Shown here in pieces: positions 52,616 to 60,654 of a stretch of 62,402 nt of DNA; the first letter of the stretch is position 1; each line of letters opens with the position of its first letter. The notes under the pieces were generated by a model. The model did not search any database and was not told the DNA's origin. It worked only from the letters and a program-made list of their open reading frames with translations. The position numbers were made by a program, and so were the translations under genes. Source of the DNA: CAZVON01 sp964628435 (GTDB lineage Bacteria > Patescibacteriota > Microgenomatia > Levybacterales > UBA12049). The stretch covers positions 1 to 62,402 of the forward strand of contig CAZVON010000004.1 of the NCBI GenBank assembly GCA_964628435.1. The letters are read 5' to 3'.

Positions 52616-53572
52616 ATGAAAAGCATTGTTGTTACAGGTGGCGCAGGTTTTATTGGTTCACACCTCTGTGAGTCTTTGATTAAAAAGGGACATGTAGTTA
52701 TCTGCATAGATAATCTCACGACAGGAAGAAAAGAGAATCTAGGTCCTCTTTCATCCAACAGAAATTTTATCTATATTCCTGAGGATATTTGTTCCCTTAA
52801 AATTTTAACGCGCTTGAAAAAAAATAAAATTGACCAAATCTATCATCTTGCATCTCCTGCATCTGTTGAATATATAACAAAATATCCAGTAGAAGCAGCG
52901 CTAGCCAATAGCCTTGGGACCAAAAATATGTTGGAATTAGCACGTTTAAAAAAAGCACAATTTCTTTTCGCATCTAGTTCTGAAGTATATGGCAATCCAG
53001 AAAAACACCCACAAAAAGAAGACTATGTAGGACAGGTAAGCCCTATAGGCGTTCGATCAGGTTATGATGAAGGGAAAAGATTTGGAGAAGCGCTCTGTAT
53101 GGCATATAACAGAGAATTTGGAGTAAACACAAAAATAGCCCGAATATTCAACACCTATGGTCCTCATTCGAGTCTTCAAGATTCAAGAGTTATACCAACT
53201 TTTATAAGAAAAGCGTTAAGAAACGAAGATATTCCTGTTCATGTAGATGGATTACAAACTCGATCATTTTGTTACGTGAGTGATACCGTTTTAGGACTTA
53301 CAAAGGTAATGAGGTCTTCAGATCCAACGCCATTTAATATCGGAAACCCTGATGAATATCAGATAAAAGATGTTGCAGTAAAGATTGTAAATTTAACTGG
53401 TTCAAAATCAAAAATCAAATTTACCAAAAGACCACAGGATGATCCTGCAAGAAGAAAACCGAATATCTCCAAAGCTCAACAAAAATTATTTTGGTCTCCA
53501 GCTATTCCTTTCAATACAGGTCTTATTCAGACAATCAAATATTTTAAAGAACTTCTGCCTAAAAACAGATGA
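52616..53572 (+). CDS. UDP-glucuronate decarboxylase-like NAD-dependent epimerase/dehydratase
   Basis: A 318-residue extended SDR enzyme. The NAD motif GGAGFIG is at residues 8-14, SSSE at 120-123, and the catalytic Tyr150-x3-Lys154 lies in RSGYDEGKRF. The Y-D-E-G-K-R form and TRSFCYV are hallmarks of UDP-xylose synthase (UXS), which converts UDP-glucuronate to UDP-xylose. HLASPASVEYI also matches that branch. It overlaps the dehydrogenase gene by four bases, which could supply its substrate. An epimerase activity remains possible. Confidence 0.85.
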   Translation: MKSIVVTGGAGFIGSHLCESLIKKGHVVICIDNLTTGRKENLGPLSSNRNFIYIPEDICSLKILTRLKKNKIDQIYHLASPASVEYITKYPVEAALANSLGTKNMLELARLKKAQFLFASSSEVYGNPEKHPQKEDYVGQVSPIGVRSGYDEGKRFGEALCMAYNREFGVNTKIARIFNTYGPHSSLQDSRVIPTFIRKALRNEDIPVHVDGLQTRSFCYVSDTVLGLTKVMRSSDPTPFNIGNPDEYQIKDVAVKIVNLTGSKSKIKFTKRPQDDPARRKPNISKAQQKLFWSPAIPFNTGLIQTIKYFKELLPKNR

Positions 53573-54837
53573 ATAATCATACGCATCTTCTAAGAAAAAT
53601 ACAGCAAAAGAAAGCTAAAATTGCAATTATTGGTCTTGGGTATGTGGGTCTTCCATTAGCAATATTATTCGTACGAAAAGAATTTTCGGTTTTTGGATAT
53701 AGTAGAACTGAAGAAAAAGTAAAACTACTCACCGCTGGAACTAGTGGTCTAATTGGCTTTGATAACGAATTAAAAAGGGTTATTCGTTTGAAAAAATTCT
53801 CTGTTGATATTATTACAAGCAAAAAATTACAAGACAATGATATCTTTATTGTTTGTGTTCCAACCCCAATTACCAAAGAAAAAAAGCCTGATTTATCAAG
53901 CCTTAAAAATGTCGCAAAACAATTATCTAAAATTAATCTTGAAAATAAGCTCATTATAAATGAATCAACCGTTGCTCCTTTCACAACAAAAAATATTTTT
54001 GGTACCTTGAAAGGTAATTATTTTCTTGCATGTTCCCCTGAAAGAATTGACCCAGGTAGTAATAAATCCGTTGAGAATATTACAAAGGTTATTGGAGGTA
54101 GAGACTCTAAAAGCCTAGAACTAGGACTCGCTTTATATTTACATGTGTTAAAAAAAGATCTTATCGCAGTTAAAAGTATGGAAATTGCTGAGATGTCAAA
54201 AATGCTTGAAAATGCATATCGTGCAGTAAATATTGGCTTAGTCAATGAGTTTGCGAGACTCGCAGATGCAATAAATATAGATATACTCGATGTTATAAGT
54301 GTTGCGAAAACTAAATGGAATTTTTATCCACATTATCCAGGGATTGGGGTGGGTGGACATTGTATACCTGTCGATCCTTATTATGTACTTACGCTTGCAA
54401 GCAAGAAAGGAATTGATATGAAAATTGTTAAAACTGGACTAAAAGAGAATGAATATATGCCAAAATACGTGGCCGAAAAGGTTTTGAAAAACTACAAAAA
54501 AGGGATGCATGTTCTTGTATATGGCCTGACCTACAAAAAAAATGTTTCAGATCTTCGAGAAAGCCCAGTGATCGATTTTTGTCGAATTTTAAAACAAAAA
54601 AATGTCAACTTCACTGTGTTTGATCCTTTACTTTCTAAAAAGGACATACAGCGGTTAGGATTTAATCTGGGAAAACTTGAGGCAGTAGATATTTTTATAG
54701 TCGGAACAGATCATAAGAATTTAACAAGTGACTCAAAACTAGCAATAAAAAACAATACTATAATTATTGATGGAAGGAATTTTTTTAATGACCGCGTTGG
54801 AAAAAAAGTTTTGGGAGTGGGAAGATTAGTGAAATAA
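53569..54837 (+). CDS. Nucleotide-sugar 6-dehydrogenase (UDP-HexNAc/UDP-glucose type)
   Basis: Oxidises C6 of a UDP-sugar to the uronate with two NAD+. The 422-residue protein has IAIIGLGYVGLPLA (NAD site, residues 18-31), VPTPITKEKKPDLS, the ACSPERIDPG block and the catalytic Cys in GVGGHCIPVDPYY near residue 263. GGHCIPVDP is typical of the WecC/WbpA/TviB branch that acts on UDP-HexNAc, while classical UDP-glucose dehydrogenases have GGxCFPKD. It is sandwiched in an operon between a UXS-like enzyme and a GT2. Confidence 0.92.
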   Translation: MNNHTHLLRKIQQKKAKIAIIGLGYVGLPLAILFVRKEFSVFGYSRTEEKVKLLTAGTSGLIGFDNELKRVIRLKKFSVDIITSKKLQDNDIFIVCVPTPITKEKKPDLSSLKNVAKQLSKINLENKLIINESTVAPFTTKNIFGTLKGNYFLACSPERIDPGSNKSVENITKVIGGRDSKSLELGLALYLHVLKKDLIAVKSMEIAEMSKMLENAYRAVNIGLVNEFARLADAINIDILDVISVAKTKWNFYPHYPGIGVGGHCIPVDPYYVLTLASKKGIDMKIVKTGLKENEYMPKYVAEKVLKNYKKGMHVLVYGLTYKKNVSDLRESPVIDFCRILKQKNVNFTVFDPLLSKKDIQRLGFNLGKLEAVDIFIVGTDHKNLTSDSKLAIKNNTIIIDGRNFFNDRVGKKVLGVGRLVK

Positions 54838-54848
54838 TAAGTTTTTAT

Positions 54849-55574
54849 ATGCAAAGAAAAAAACAATTAGTAAAACTATCTATTATCATTCCTGTGTATA
54901 ACGAAGAGCAAACAGTTGTTGAACTTTTTAAAAAAGTACAACGAGTTAAACTACAAAACATTGAAAAAGAAATAATAATTGTCGATGACGGTTCAACAGA
55001 CAACAGCAGGTATCTTATTGAAGACTTAAAAAATCGTTATAAAAACGTAAAAGTATTTTTTTCAGAAATAAATTTAGGAAAAGGTGGGGCAATTCGTTAC
55101 GGACTATCAAAAACAACTGGCGATATTATTTTAATACAAGATGCTGACTTGGAATTGGAACCGGAAGAATATCACAAACTTATTGCTCCGATATTGTATC
55201 GAAACGCAAAGGTTGTTTACGGGTCAAGATTTTTAAAAAGAAATCAAAATATTCCGTTTAAAACAGTCTTTGCAAATAAATTTCTAACCTTTCTTACCAA
55301 TCTTTTATACGGGAGCCGTTTAACAGATATGGAAACAGCCTATAAAGTTTTTACCTCAGATATTATTAAATCTATTCGTCTTCGATGTGTTGAATTTGAT
55401 TTTGAACCAGAAGTAACTGCTAAAATTCTTCAGTTAGGATACAAAATACACGAAGTATCTATTCGATATTCTCCCAGAAGGGCACAGGAAGGAAAAAAAA
55501 TAACTTTTTATGATGGAATAGAAGCAATATCTCAACTGGTTAAGAACCGACTATTTCCAAGACCACTTCGTTAG
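54849..55574 (+). CDS. GT2 polyprenyl-phosphate sugar synthase-like enzyme
   Basis: A 241-residue soluble GT2 of the DPM1 type: LSIIIPVYNEEQTVVELF, EIIIVDDGSTDNS, GKGGAIRYGLSKTTGDI and QDADLELEPEEY with the metal-binding DAD. The C-terminal part has GSRLTDMETAYKVF and the FDFEPEVTAKILQ segment. It would load a nucleotide-activated sugar onto a polyprenyl phosphate, feeding the GT-C enzymes. It ends on the same bases as a decayed opposite-strand gene. Third gene of the operon from 52616. Confidence 0.88.
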   Translation: MQRKKQLVKLSIIIPVYNEEQTVVELFKKVQRVKLQNIEKEIIIVDDGSTDNSRYLIEDLKNRYKNVKVFFSEINLGKGGAIRYGLSKTTGDIILIQDADLELEPEEYHKLIAPILYRNAKVVYGSRFLKRNQNIPFKTVFANKFLTFLTNLLYGSRLTDMETAYKVFTSDIIKSIRLRCVEFDFEPEVTAKILQLGYKIHEVSIRYSPRRAQEGKKITFYDGIEAISQLVKNRLFPRPLR

Positions 55575-55880
55575 CTTTTATGGTTTTTGTAGGTAAATAG
55601 TGAATATATAATTAATGCCAGAGGAATATGGAGCAAAATAAAAAGGAAATTAATCGCTTCAGATGATCCTGGATAATACCATTTTTCGAATTTAAAATTT
55701 TCAGGATACAAAAAGCTTCCATCTAAAATTGATTGTGAAATTGGAATATGATAGTCCCAACTATCTCCAAAAGTGGAATAGGATACAGAAATCCTATATA
55801 TACATAATAAACGAAATAATACGATGCGATCAGTATACCAATAACAACAAACCTCCTTATAGATCTTATTTACATTTGAA
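55572..55880 (-). pseudogene. Decayed N-terminal fragment of a GT-C glycosyltransferase
   Basis: This stretch between two plus-strand genes is not empty. The minus strand reads RRFVVIGILIASYYFVYYVY, then after a shift of frame FGDSWDYHIPISQSILDG and FEKWYYPGSSEAINFLFILL. The D-x-W-D-Y-H loop and WYYPG-S-S-E-A block are the first external loop of CPR-type GT-C proteins. The frame ends at TAA 55572-55574, exactly where the GT2 gene on the other strand stops. No start, no later helices: a truncated relic, perhaps cut by the rearrangement that joined it to the GT2 gene. Confidence 0.65.
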
Positions 55881-55906
55881 TCTTAAGTATATATTATATC
55901 TCCAAT

Positions 55907-56749
55907 ATGCTTGATCCGTACAGGATGGTTTTCATAAACAGCATTGCGTTACTTTTTCTCCTATGTTCTTTAATAATCTCTATATATATTTCCCCAAAGA
56001 AAAAAGTTAATCTCTTATACCTTCTTTTGGCATTATCGCTTCTTCCTCTTATTAGTTTACTCAGAGCTGGAACCTATGAGAGCGGCGACTTGTCGATTAA
56101 CGTCTATAAATCAATTTCATTTTATAAAAATCTAACTGAAGGAAATATTCTCCCACAGTGGGGAGATTTGCTAAATGCTGGATTTGGATATCCGGTATTT
56201 ATTTTTATATATCCTCTTCCCTATTACATAATTTCTTTTTTTCATTTTTTAGGATTTTCCTTCATATCAAGTGTAAAACTTCTCATAGCAGGTTCTTTTA
56301 TATGCTCAGGTATAGCAATGTATGCATGGACAAAAGAAGACGTAGGAAAAATTCCTGCCTTTGTTTCCTCGATTTTTTATCTGTACGCTCCGTATCATCT
56401 AGTTGATACTCATTTTAGAATTAGCATTGGAGAGATTATTTCATTTGCGTTGTTACCATTTCTTCTCTTTTGCACCAAAAAGTTATTAACTCATAACGGC
56501 TTAATCTGGCTTGCTATAACCTCAGTCGGTTTTTCCTTATTTATATTATCTAACCAAGCTATAGCTCTTGCTGGGTCCCCTTTTATTCTTTTATATTCCT
56601 ATTTTACGTGGAGACAAGATAAAAAAAGAAAAATACTACAAATTCGAAACGTTTTTCTCGCTTTTGGTTTTGGTTTATTACTGTCTGCATTTTATTGGCT
56701 TCCTGCTGTTGCTGAATCTTCTTACACACATCAATCACGCTATGTTTAA
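55907..56749 (+). CDS. PTPS-related membrane protein, N-terminal half before an in-frame TAA
   Basis: A 280-residue piece with about seven membrane helices. It matches the membrane family called 6-pyruvoyl-tetrahydropterin-synthase related (a protein of GT-C-like topology; the name is historical). Landmarks are GNILPQWGDLLNAGFGYPVF, FIYPLPYYIISFFHFLG and YLYAPYHLVDTHFRISIGE. The frame stops at TAA (56747-56749) after HQSRYV, but it reopens in the same frame and continues as expected for the family. Start codon 55907 or the ATG at 55925. Confidence 0.75.
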   Translation: MLDPYRMVFINSIALLFLLCSLIISIYISPKKKVNLLYLLLALSLLPLISLLRAGTYESGDLSINVYKSISFYKNLTEGNILPQWGDLLNAGFGYPVFIFIYPLPYYIISFFHFLGFSFISSVKLLIAGSFICSGIAMYAWTKEDVGKIPAFVSSIFYLYAPYHLVDTHFRISIGEIISFALLPFLLFCTKKLLTHNGLIWLAITSVGFSLFILSNQAIALAGSPFILLYSYFTWRQDKKRKILQIRNVFLAFGFGLLLSAFYWLPAVAESSYTHQSRYV

Positions 56750-56806
56750 ACAATTGGCTTTGTAGAGCTCAAACAACTTCTATACTCCCCATGGGGATAT
56801 GGGCTG

Positions 56807-57652
56807 TTGTTTCAAGGAAATAAAGGAGAATTGTCTTTTATTATTGGATATATTCAGCTTTTTATTATTGTCTTATGCATATGGTTTCTTACTAAAAAAG
56901 TCTTCACTAGATCTGAGAAAAGTAAAATTATATTTTTTTTATTTTCATTTTTTGTAGCTTGTTTTCTCATGCTTCCACAGTCAAAATTTATGTGGGACAC
57001 CTTTACAATTCTACGTAATTTTCAATTCACCTATCGACTTCTCCTGTTTGTTGCTCTTTTTACTAGTTTTCTTGCAGGAGTACTGTCCAACAAGCTTGAT
57101 AAAAAAATAATAATACTCTTGTGTTTTTTTGCAATTTTTCAAACAATTTTAAATTGGGGAAACAGAAGGACAATACCAACAATTACTGATGAGGTACTCA
57201 CAAAACAACTCACGGTAGCAAATGTAGGAGAAGGGTTTCAACCAGCTGCTCCCAAATGGGTGAATCCAAAAAATCCTTGGCAAGAAAAAAATCCTATAGA
57301 AAGTATTGAAATACTAAAGGGAGAAGCTGAGATTAATGAAAAACAAAGAACCTCCACGCAACATCAATACAGAATTAACGTAAAAAAAGATACAATACTG
57401 AAAGAAAATACTCTTTACTTTCCTGGTTGGAATTTATATGTCAATAACAAAATCCACCCAGTGCATTATACGGATAAAAATTATCCAGGAATTATTCTTT
57501 TCTCTCTTCCAAAAGGAGAGTATACCGTTAATCTTATATTCACAAGCACCAAGACACGAACTATCGCACAATCTATAAGTATTATTACCGGAATAAATAT
57601 GATCTTTGTCCTTGGAGTAAAAGTTTTTAGAAGACTTATAAAAGAACCCTAA
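56807..57652 (+). CDS. PTPS-related membrane protein, C-terminal half
   Basis: Continuation in the same frame as 55907-56749. The sequence right after the TAA reads TIGFVELKQLLYSPWGYG, typical of the family's external segment (F-x-x-L-x-Q-L-L-x-S-P-W-G-x-G). Five membrane helices and a soluble C-terminal domain with LYFPGWNLYVNNK, a motif seen at the end of many such proteins, follow. One base change would restore a single protein of about 581 residues. Annotated start is the first alternative codon (TTG) after the stop. The end overlaps the ftsZ stop by four bases. Confidence 0.72.
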   Translation: MFQGNKGELSFIIGYIQLFIIVLCIWFLTKKVFTRSEKSKIIFFLFSFFVACFLMLPQSKFMWDTFTILRNFQFTYRLLLFVALFTSFLAGVLSNKLDKKIIILLCFFAIFQTILNWGNRRTIPTITDEVLTKQLTVANVGEGFQPAAPKWVNPKNPWQEKNPIESIEILKGEAEINEKQRTSTQHQYRINVKKDTILKENTLYFPGWNLYVNNKIHPVHYTDKNYPGIILFSLPKGEYTVNLIFTSTKTRTIAQSISIITGINMIFVLGVKVFRRLIKEP

Positions 57653-58782
57653 TTTCTTTGTCTTAAAAATGCGGGGATGTCCCAAATGTCTTCTTTCTCT
57701 TCTTGTGGAGCATCGGTTGAAGATTGCTGAGGTGGTTGCGAGTTTTGAGCCTGAGATTGAAAAGTCTGTTGTGGGGCAGAAGGAATATAACTCTTCTCAG
57801 AAACTACAAACTCTTTAAGCCGCTGTTTTGTTTGATCAAAACCTGTTGCAATAACCGTAATTTTGAGTTGATCATGCATGCTTTCATCGATTGTCGCCCC
57901 AAAAATAATATTGGCATCCGGATCTGCAGCTTGAGAGATAATCTTCGCTGCCTCATCTACTTCGGACATGGTTAAATCTGGACCGCCAATAATGTTAAAT
58001 AATACTCCCCGAGCACCATCCATGGAGATTTCCAAAAGAGGCGACGCAATAGCGCTTCGCGCGGCGGTCTGAGCTCTGTTTTCGCCTACTCCTGTTCCAA
58101 TACCCATGAGAGCTGACCCGGCGTTACTCATAATGGTTCTAACATCGGCAAAGTCAACATTGATAAGTCCAGGCATGGTAATAAGATCAGAAATGCCCTG
58201 AACTCCTTGTGATAACACAGAATCAGCAATTCTAAACGCTTCAAGAAGAGAAATTTTTCTATCAACCACGTCAAGAATTCGCTGATTAGGAATAACAATA
58301 AGGGTATCAACTTTGTCCTTTAAATTTTCAATGCCATCTTCTGCAGCAACCATCCGCCGTGTGCCTTCGAAGGTAAATGGTTTTGTGACCACTGCAATAG
58401 TTAACGCTCCAATTTCTTTGGCAATTCTAGCAATAACTGGGGTTGCGCCGGTTCCGGTTCCCCCTCCCATACCGCACGCAAGAAAAACCATGTCAGACCC
58501 TTCTAACATATCTTTAATTTTTTCAGCAGACTCTTCTGATGCTTGCTTCCCAATTTCTGGATCTCCACCAGATCCAAGTCCTTTGGTAAGGTTTTCTCCG
58601 ATTTGGACTTTTGTTGAAGATGGATTTAACAACAATGCCTGCGCGTCAGTATTGATAACCACAAAATCAACTCCTTGTATTTGACTTTGAGAAATCATTG
58701 AGGCAATAGCGTTACTTCCACCACCGCCAACTCCAATAACACGAATTTTTGCGAAGTTTGTTGTTTGGGGCTTTATTAACAT
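57649..58782 (-). CDS. ftsZ: Cell division protein FtsZ
   Basis: Tubulin-like GTPase that forms the Z-ring. Key sites: nucleotide-binding start VIGVGGGGSNA, the tubulin signature GGGTGTG (residues 106-112), and the T7 loop stretch NVDFADVRTIM with the catalytic Asp. A Gln/Ser/Pro-rich linker (about 318-362) leads to the conserved C-terminal peptide DIWDIPAFLRQRN that binds FtsA. The 377-residue length is normal. A TTGAAA-17-TAGGAT promoter with TG extension lies just upstream. Last gene of the division cluster. Confidence 0.98.
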   Translation of the reverse strand: MLIKPQTTNFAKIRVIGVGGGGSNAIASMISQSQIQGVDFVVINTDAQALLLNPSSTKVQIGENLTKGLGSGGDPEIGKQASEESAEKIKDMLEGSDMVFLACGMGGGTGTGATPVIARIAKEIGALTIAVVTKPFTFEGTRRMVAAEDGIENLKDKVDTLIVIPNQRILDVVDRKISLLEAFRIADSVLSQGVQGISDLITMPGLINVDFADVRTIMSNAGSALMGIGTGVGENRAQTAARSAIASPLLEISMDGARGVLFNIIGGPDLTMSEVDEAAKIISQAADPDANIIFGATIDESMHDQLKITVIATGFDQTKQRLKEFVVSEKSYIPSAPQQTFQSQAQNSQPPQQSSTDAPQEEKEDIWDIPAFLRQRN

Positions 58783-58794
58783 TCTACTTTGAGC

Positions 58795-58823
58795 ATCCTA
58801 ACAAATTAACTCTGTTTTTTCAA
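58795..58823 (-). promoter_or_regulatory. Promoter of ftsZ
   Basis: Minus-strand TTGAAA (58823-58818), 17 bp, TAGGAT (58800-58795) with an upstream TG extension; the ATG at 58782 lies 12 bases after the -10 box. Confidence 0.65.
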
Positions 58824-58856
58824 GTAGCATTCTGCGTGGTGTTACAAACTTAATAC

Positions 58857-60188
58857 TTAGGGGATAAAAGACTTAACAATATCTATTAATTTTTTAAGCA
58901 CCTTTGAAGATGGAATAAAATTGATCCGTGGTAGCGAAACCCCAAAGGGCAGAGAACTAGTAATTTCGATTCGAGATCCGTATTTTGCTACTCCAACAAC
59001 TGTCGCAAATGGCGCATCTTGGACTTCGTCGATAATCCCTTTTAATTCCATCGGTATCCCAACTCGCACCGGCATCGCAAGCATTCTTTTTGCGCTTTCT
59101 GTTACACCAATAGTACGGGCTCCTCCTCCGGTTACTACTAAACCTGACGGTGTCTGCCCACCATATCCACTCTTTTTAATTTCGATTCCAATCATGGTAA
59201 ATATTTCGTTGAGTCGTGGCCGAATAATCCCCTCTATTAAGGTTTTTCTTGATACTTTCCGAAGCTCTTCTGGTAATTGTAACTGAGATATGTCAATTTC
59301 ATCGGCGCGCGGAAATGATTGTTGTTCTTTTTGCTTACTTCCACTAATCTCTCGCATTAAATCTTCGTCATTTAAATCTGCGGGTCGTATAGTTCGTCGA
59401 TCGCTTCTTTGGGATAAAAAGAGTTTAATTTTTTCTGCGCTCTCTAGGGAAATCCTAAGCCCAATAGCTAAATCATTTGTAATATGCCGCGCTCCAATTG
59501 CAAGAACTGCAGAATACGCAATTGATCCTTCAACATATATACAAATATCAGTGGTCCCAGAACCAATATCGACTAATATTACGCCTAGTTCTTTTTCTGT
59601 ATCCGACAATACCGATAAACTGCTGGCGTACCCATTAAATACAATACCATCAACATCAACTCCTACTCCAGTGAGTGCTTTTTCCAAGTTTCTTAAAGAC
59701 GTTGCGTTTGCGGTAATAATATGGGTGTCTACTTCTAACCGAACCCCAGTCATTCCAATGGGATCTTTGATGCCTTCTTGTCCATCAACGGTATAATTAC
59801 GTGGCAACACGTGCATGATTTCCCGAGACGAAGGAAGCGATATCGCTTTAGCCGCATCAATAACCCGGGTTAAATCATTTTGATTGATCTCTCCATCTGG
59901 GGATGATACTGCGACAACCCCCTTTGAGTTCATACTCTCAATATGACTCCCGCTTAACGAAACCACTACATGAGAAACAGAATACCCAGCCATTCGTTCA
60001 GCAGCTTCAAGTGAATGATTAATTGCTGATACGGCTTCTTCTATGTCAACAATCTGTCCTTTCCTAATTCCCGTTGCTTTTACTTCTGAAACACCCAAAA
60101 CATTAATAAACTCATCAATTTTGGTAATTATGGTAACAATCTTGGAGGTTCCAATATCAACAGCTACAACAATCTTTCCTTCATTCAT
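58857..60188 (-). CDS. ftsA: Cell division protein FtsA
   Basis: Actin-like ATPase that tethers FtsZ to the membrane. Phosphate-1 region VAVDIGTSKIVTIIT, phosphate-2 VILVDIGSGTTDICIYVEG near residue 200 and the adenosine motif LVVTGGGARTIG near residue 355 are present. The 1C subdomain carries VHVLPRNYTVDG-like sequence. The C-terminal amphipathic peptide (KVLKKLIDIVKSFIP) is the membrane anchor. One base separates it from the ftsQ-like stop. Confidence 0.97.
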   Translation of the reverse strand: MNEGKIVVAVDIGTSKIVTIITKIDEFINVLGVSEVKATGIRKGQIVDIEEAVSAINHSLEAAERMAGYSVSHVVVSLSGSHIESMNSKGVVAVSSPDGEINQNDLTRVIDAAKAISLPSSREIMHVLPRNYTVDGQEGIKDPIGMTGVRLEVDTHIITANATSLRNLEKALTGVGVDVDGIVFNGYASSLSVLSDTEKELGVILVDIGSGTTDICIYVEGSIAYSAVLAIGARHITNDLAIGLRISLESAEKIKLFLSQRSDRRTIRPADLNDEDLMREISGSKQKEQQSFPRADEIDISQLQLPEELRKVSRKTLIEGIIRPRLNEIFTMIGIEIKKSGYGGQTPSGLVVTGGGARTIGVTESAKRMLAMPVRVGIPMELKGIIDEVQDAPFATVVGVAKYGSRIEITSSLPFGVSLPRINFIPSSKVLKKLIDIVKSFIP

Positions 60189-60189
60189 A

Positions 60190-60621
60190 CTATTTGAATT
60201 CTACCACTGGCTTTTCAAACCGAAAATCTAATCTTCTGAAGCCTTTTCCTTCTATTGTAAGCGCAGAAAGTATGAGTTGTAAAGAGGAGACTTGCAAATC
60301 TATTTTTTTCTTTGGGGAAAATACAACATCTTCTCCAGAAGAAAGTTTTACTAAGTAAGAGGAATCACTGGCAATAGTAATTTCAGAAAACGGAATTTTT
60401 GCACTTAAAAGAAGCATCTCCAGCTGTTTTGTTGAAATTGAGTCTGTAGAAAACGAACTATTGAATCCTCGCGGGAGTGGACTCACAAAATAATCTTTAT
60501 TAGACAAAAAGGCAAACCTGGTATGGAAGAAAAACAAACTCCCCATAACACCAGTGAAAATAAGAATGAACAGAAATAACCATTTAAGCGGACTTTTTTT
60601 TCTTTTCTTCTTAAGAACCAT
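60190..60621 (-). CDS. Short FtsQ-like division protein
   Basis: The 143-residue protein lies where ftsQ is found, between murG and ftsA. It has a basic N-terminus (LKKKRKKSPLKW), one transmembrane helix (about residues 13-32) and a short external part with strands. FtsQ usually has ~250 residues with a POTRA and a beta domain; here at most one small domain fits, and no conserved POTRA motif is clear. Assignment rests on position and topology. Its ATG is six bases after a TACAAT box. Confidence 0.6.
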   Translation of the reverse strand: MVLKKKRKKSPLKWLFLFILIFTGVMGSLFFFHTRFAFLSNKDYFVSPLPRGFNSSFSTDSISTKQLEMLLLSAKIPFSEITIASDSSYLVKLSSGEDVVFSPKKKIDLQVSSLQLILSALTIEGKGFRRLDFRFEKPVVEFK

Positions 60622-60627
60622 ATACCT

Positions 60628-60633
60628 ATTGTA
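60628..60633 (-). promoter_or_regulatory. -10 box of the ftsQ-like gene and ftsA
   Basis: Minus-strand TACAAT, six bases before the ATG at 60621, so transcription would start at the ATG itself. No good -35 is seen. Confidence 0.5.
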
Positions 60634-60654
60634 GTATGAAAATGGAACTAGCGT

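Noticed and set aside
55729..55914. Plus-strand 61-codon frame between the GT2 and PTPS-related genes.
   Set aside because: No family pattern; the same DNA codes for a GT-C relic on the other strand.
4932..56749. Reassignment of TAA to a sense codon.
   Set aside because: TAA is the normal terminator of many intact genes here, so only local mutation, error or read-through can explain the two cases.
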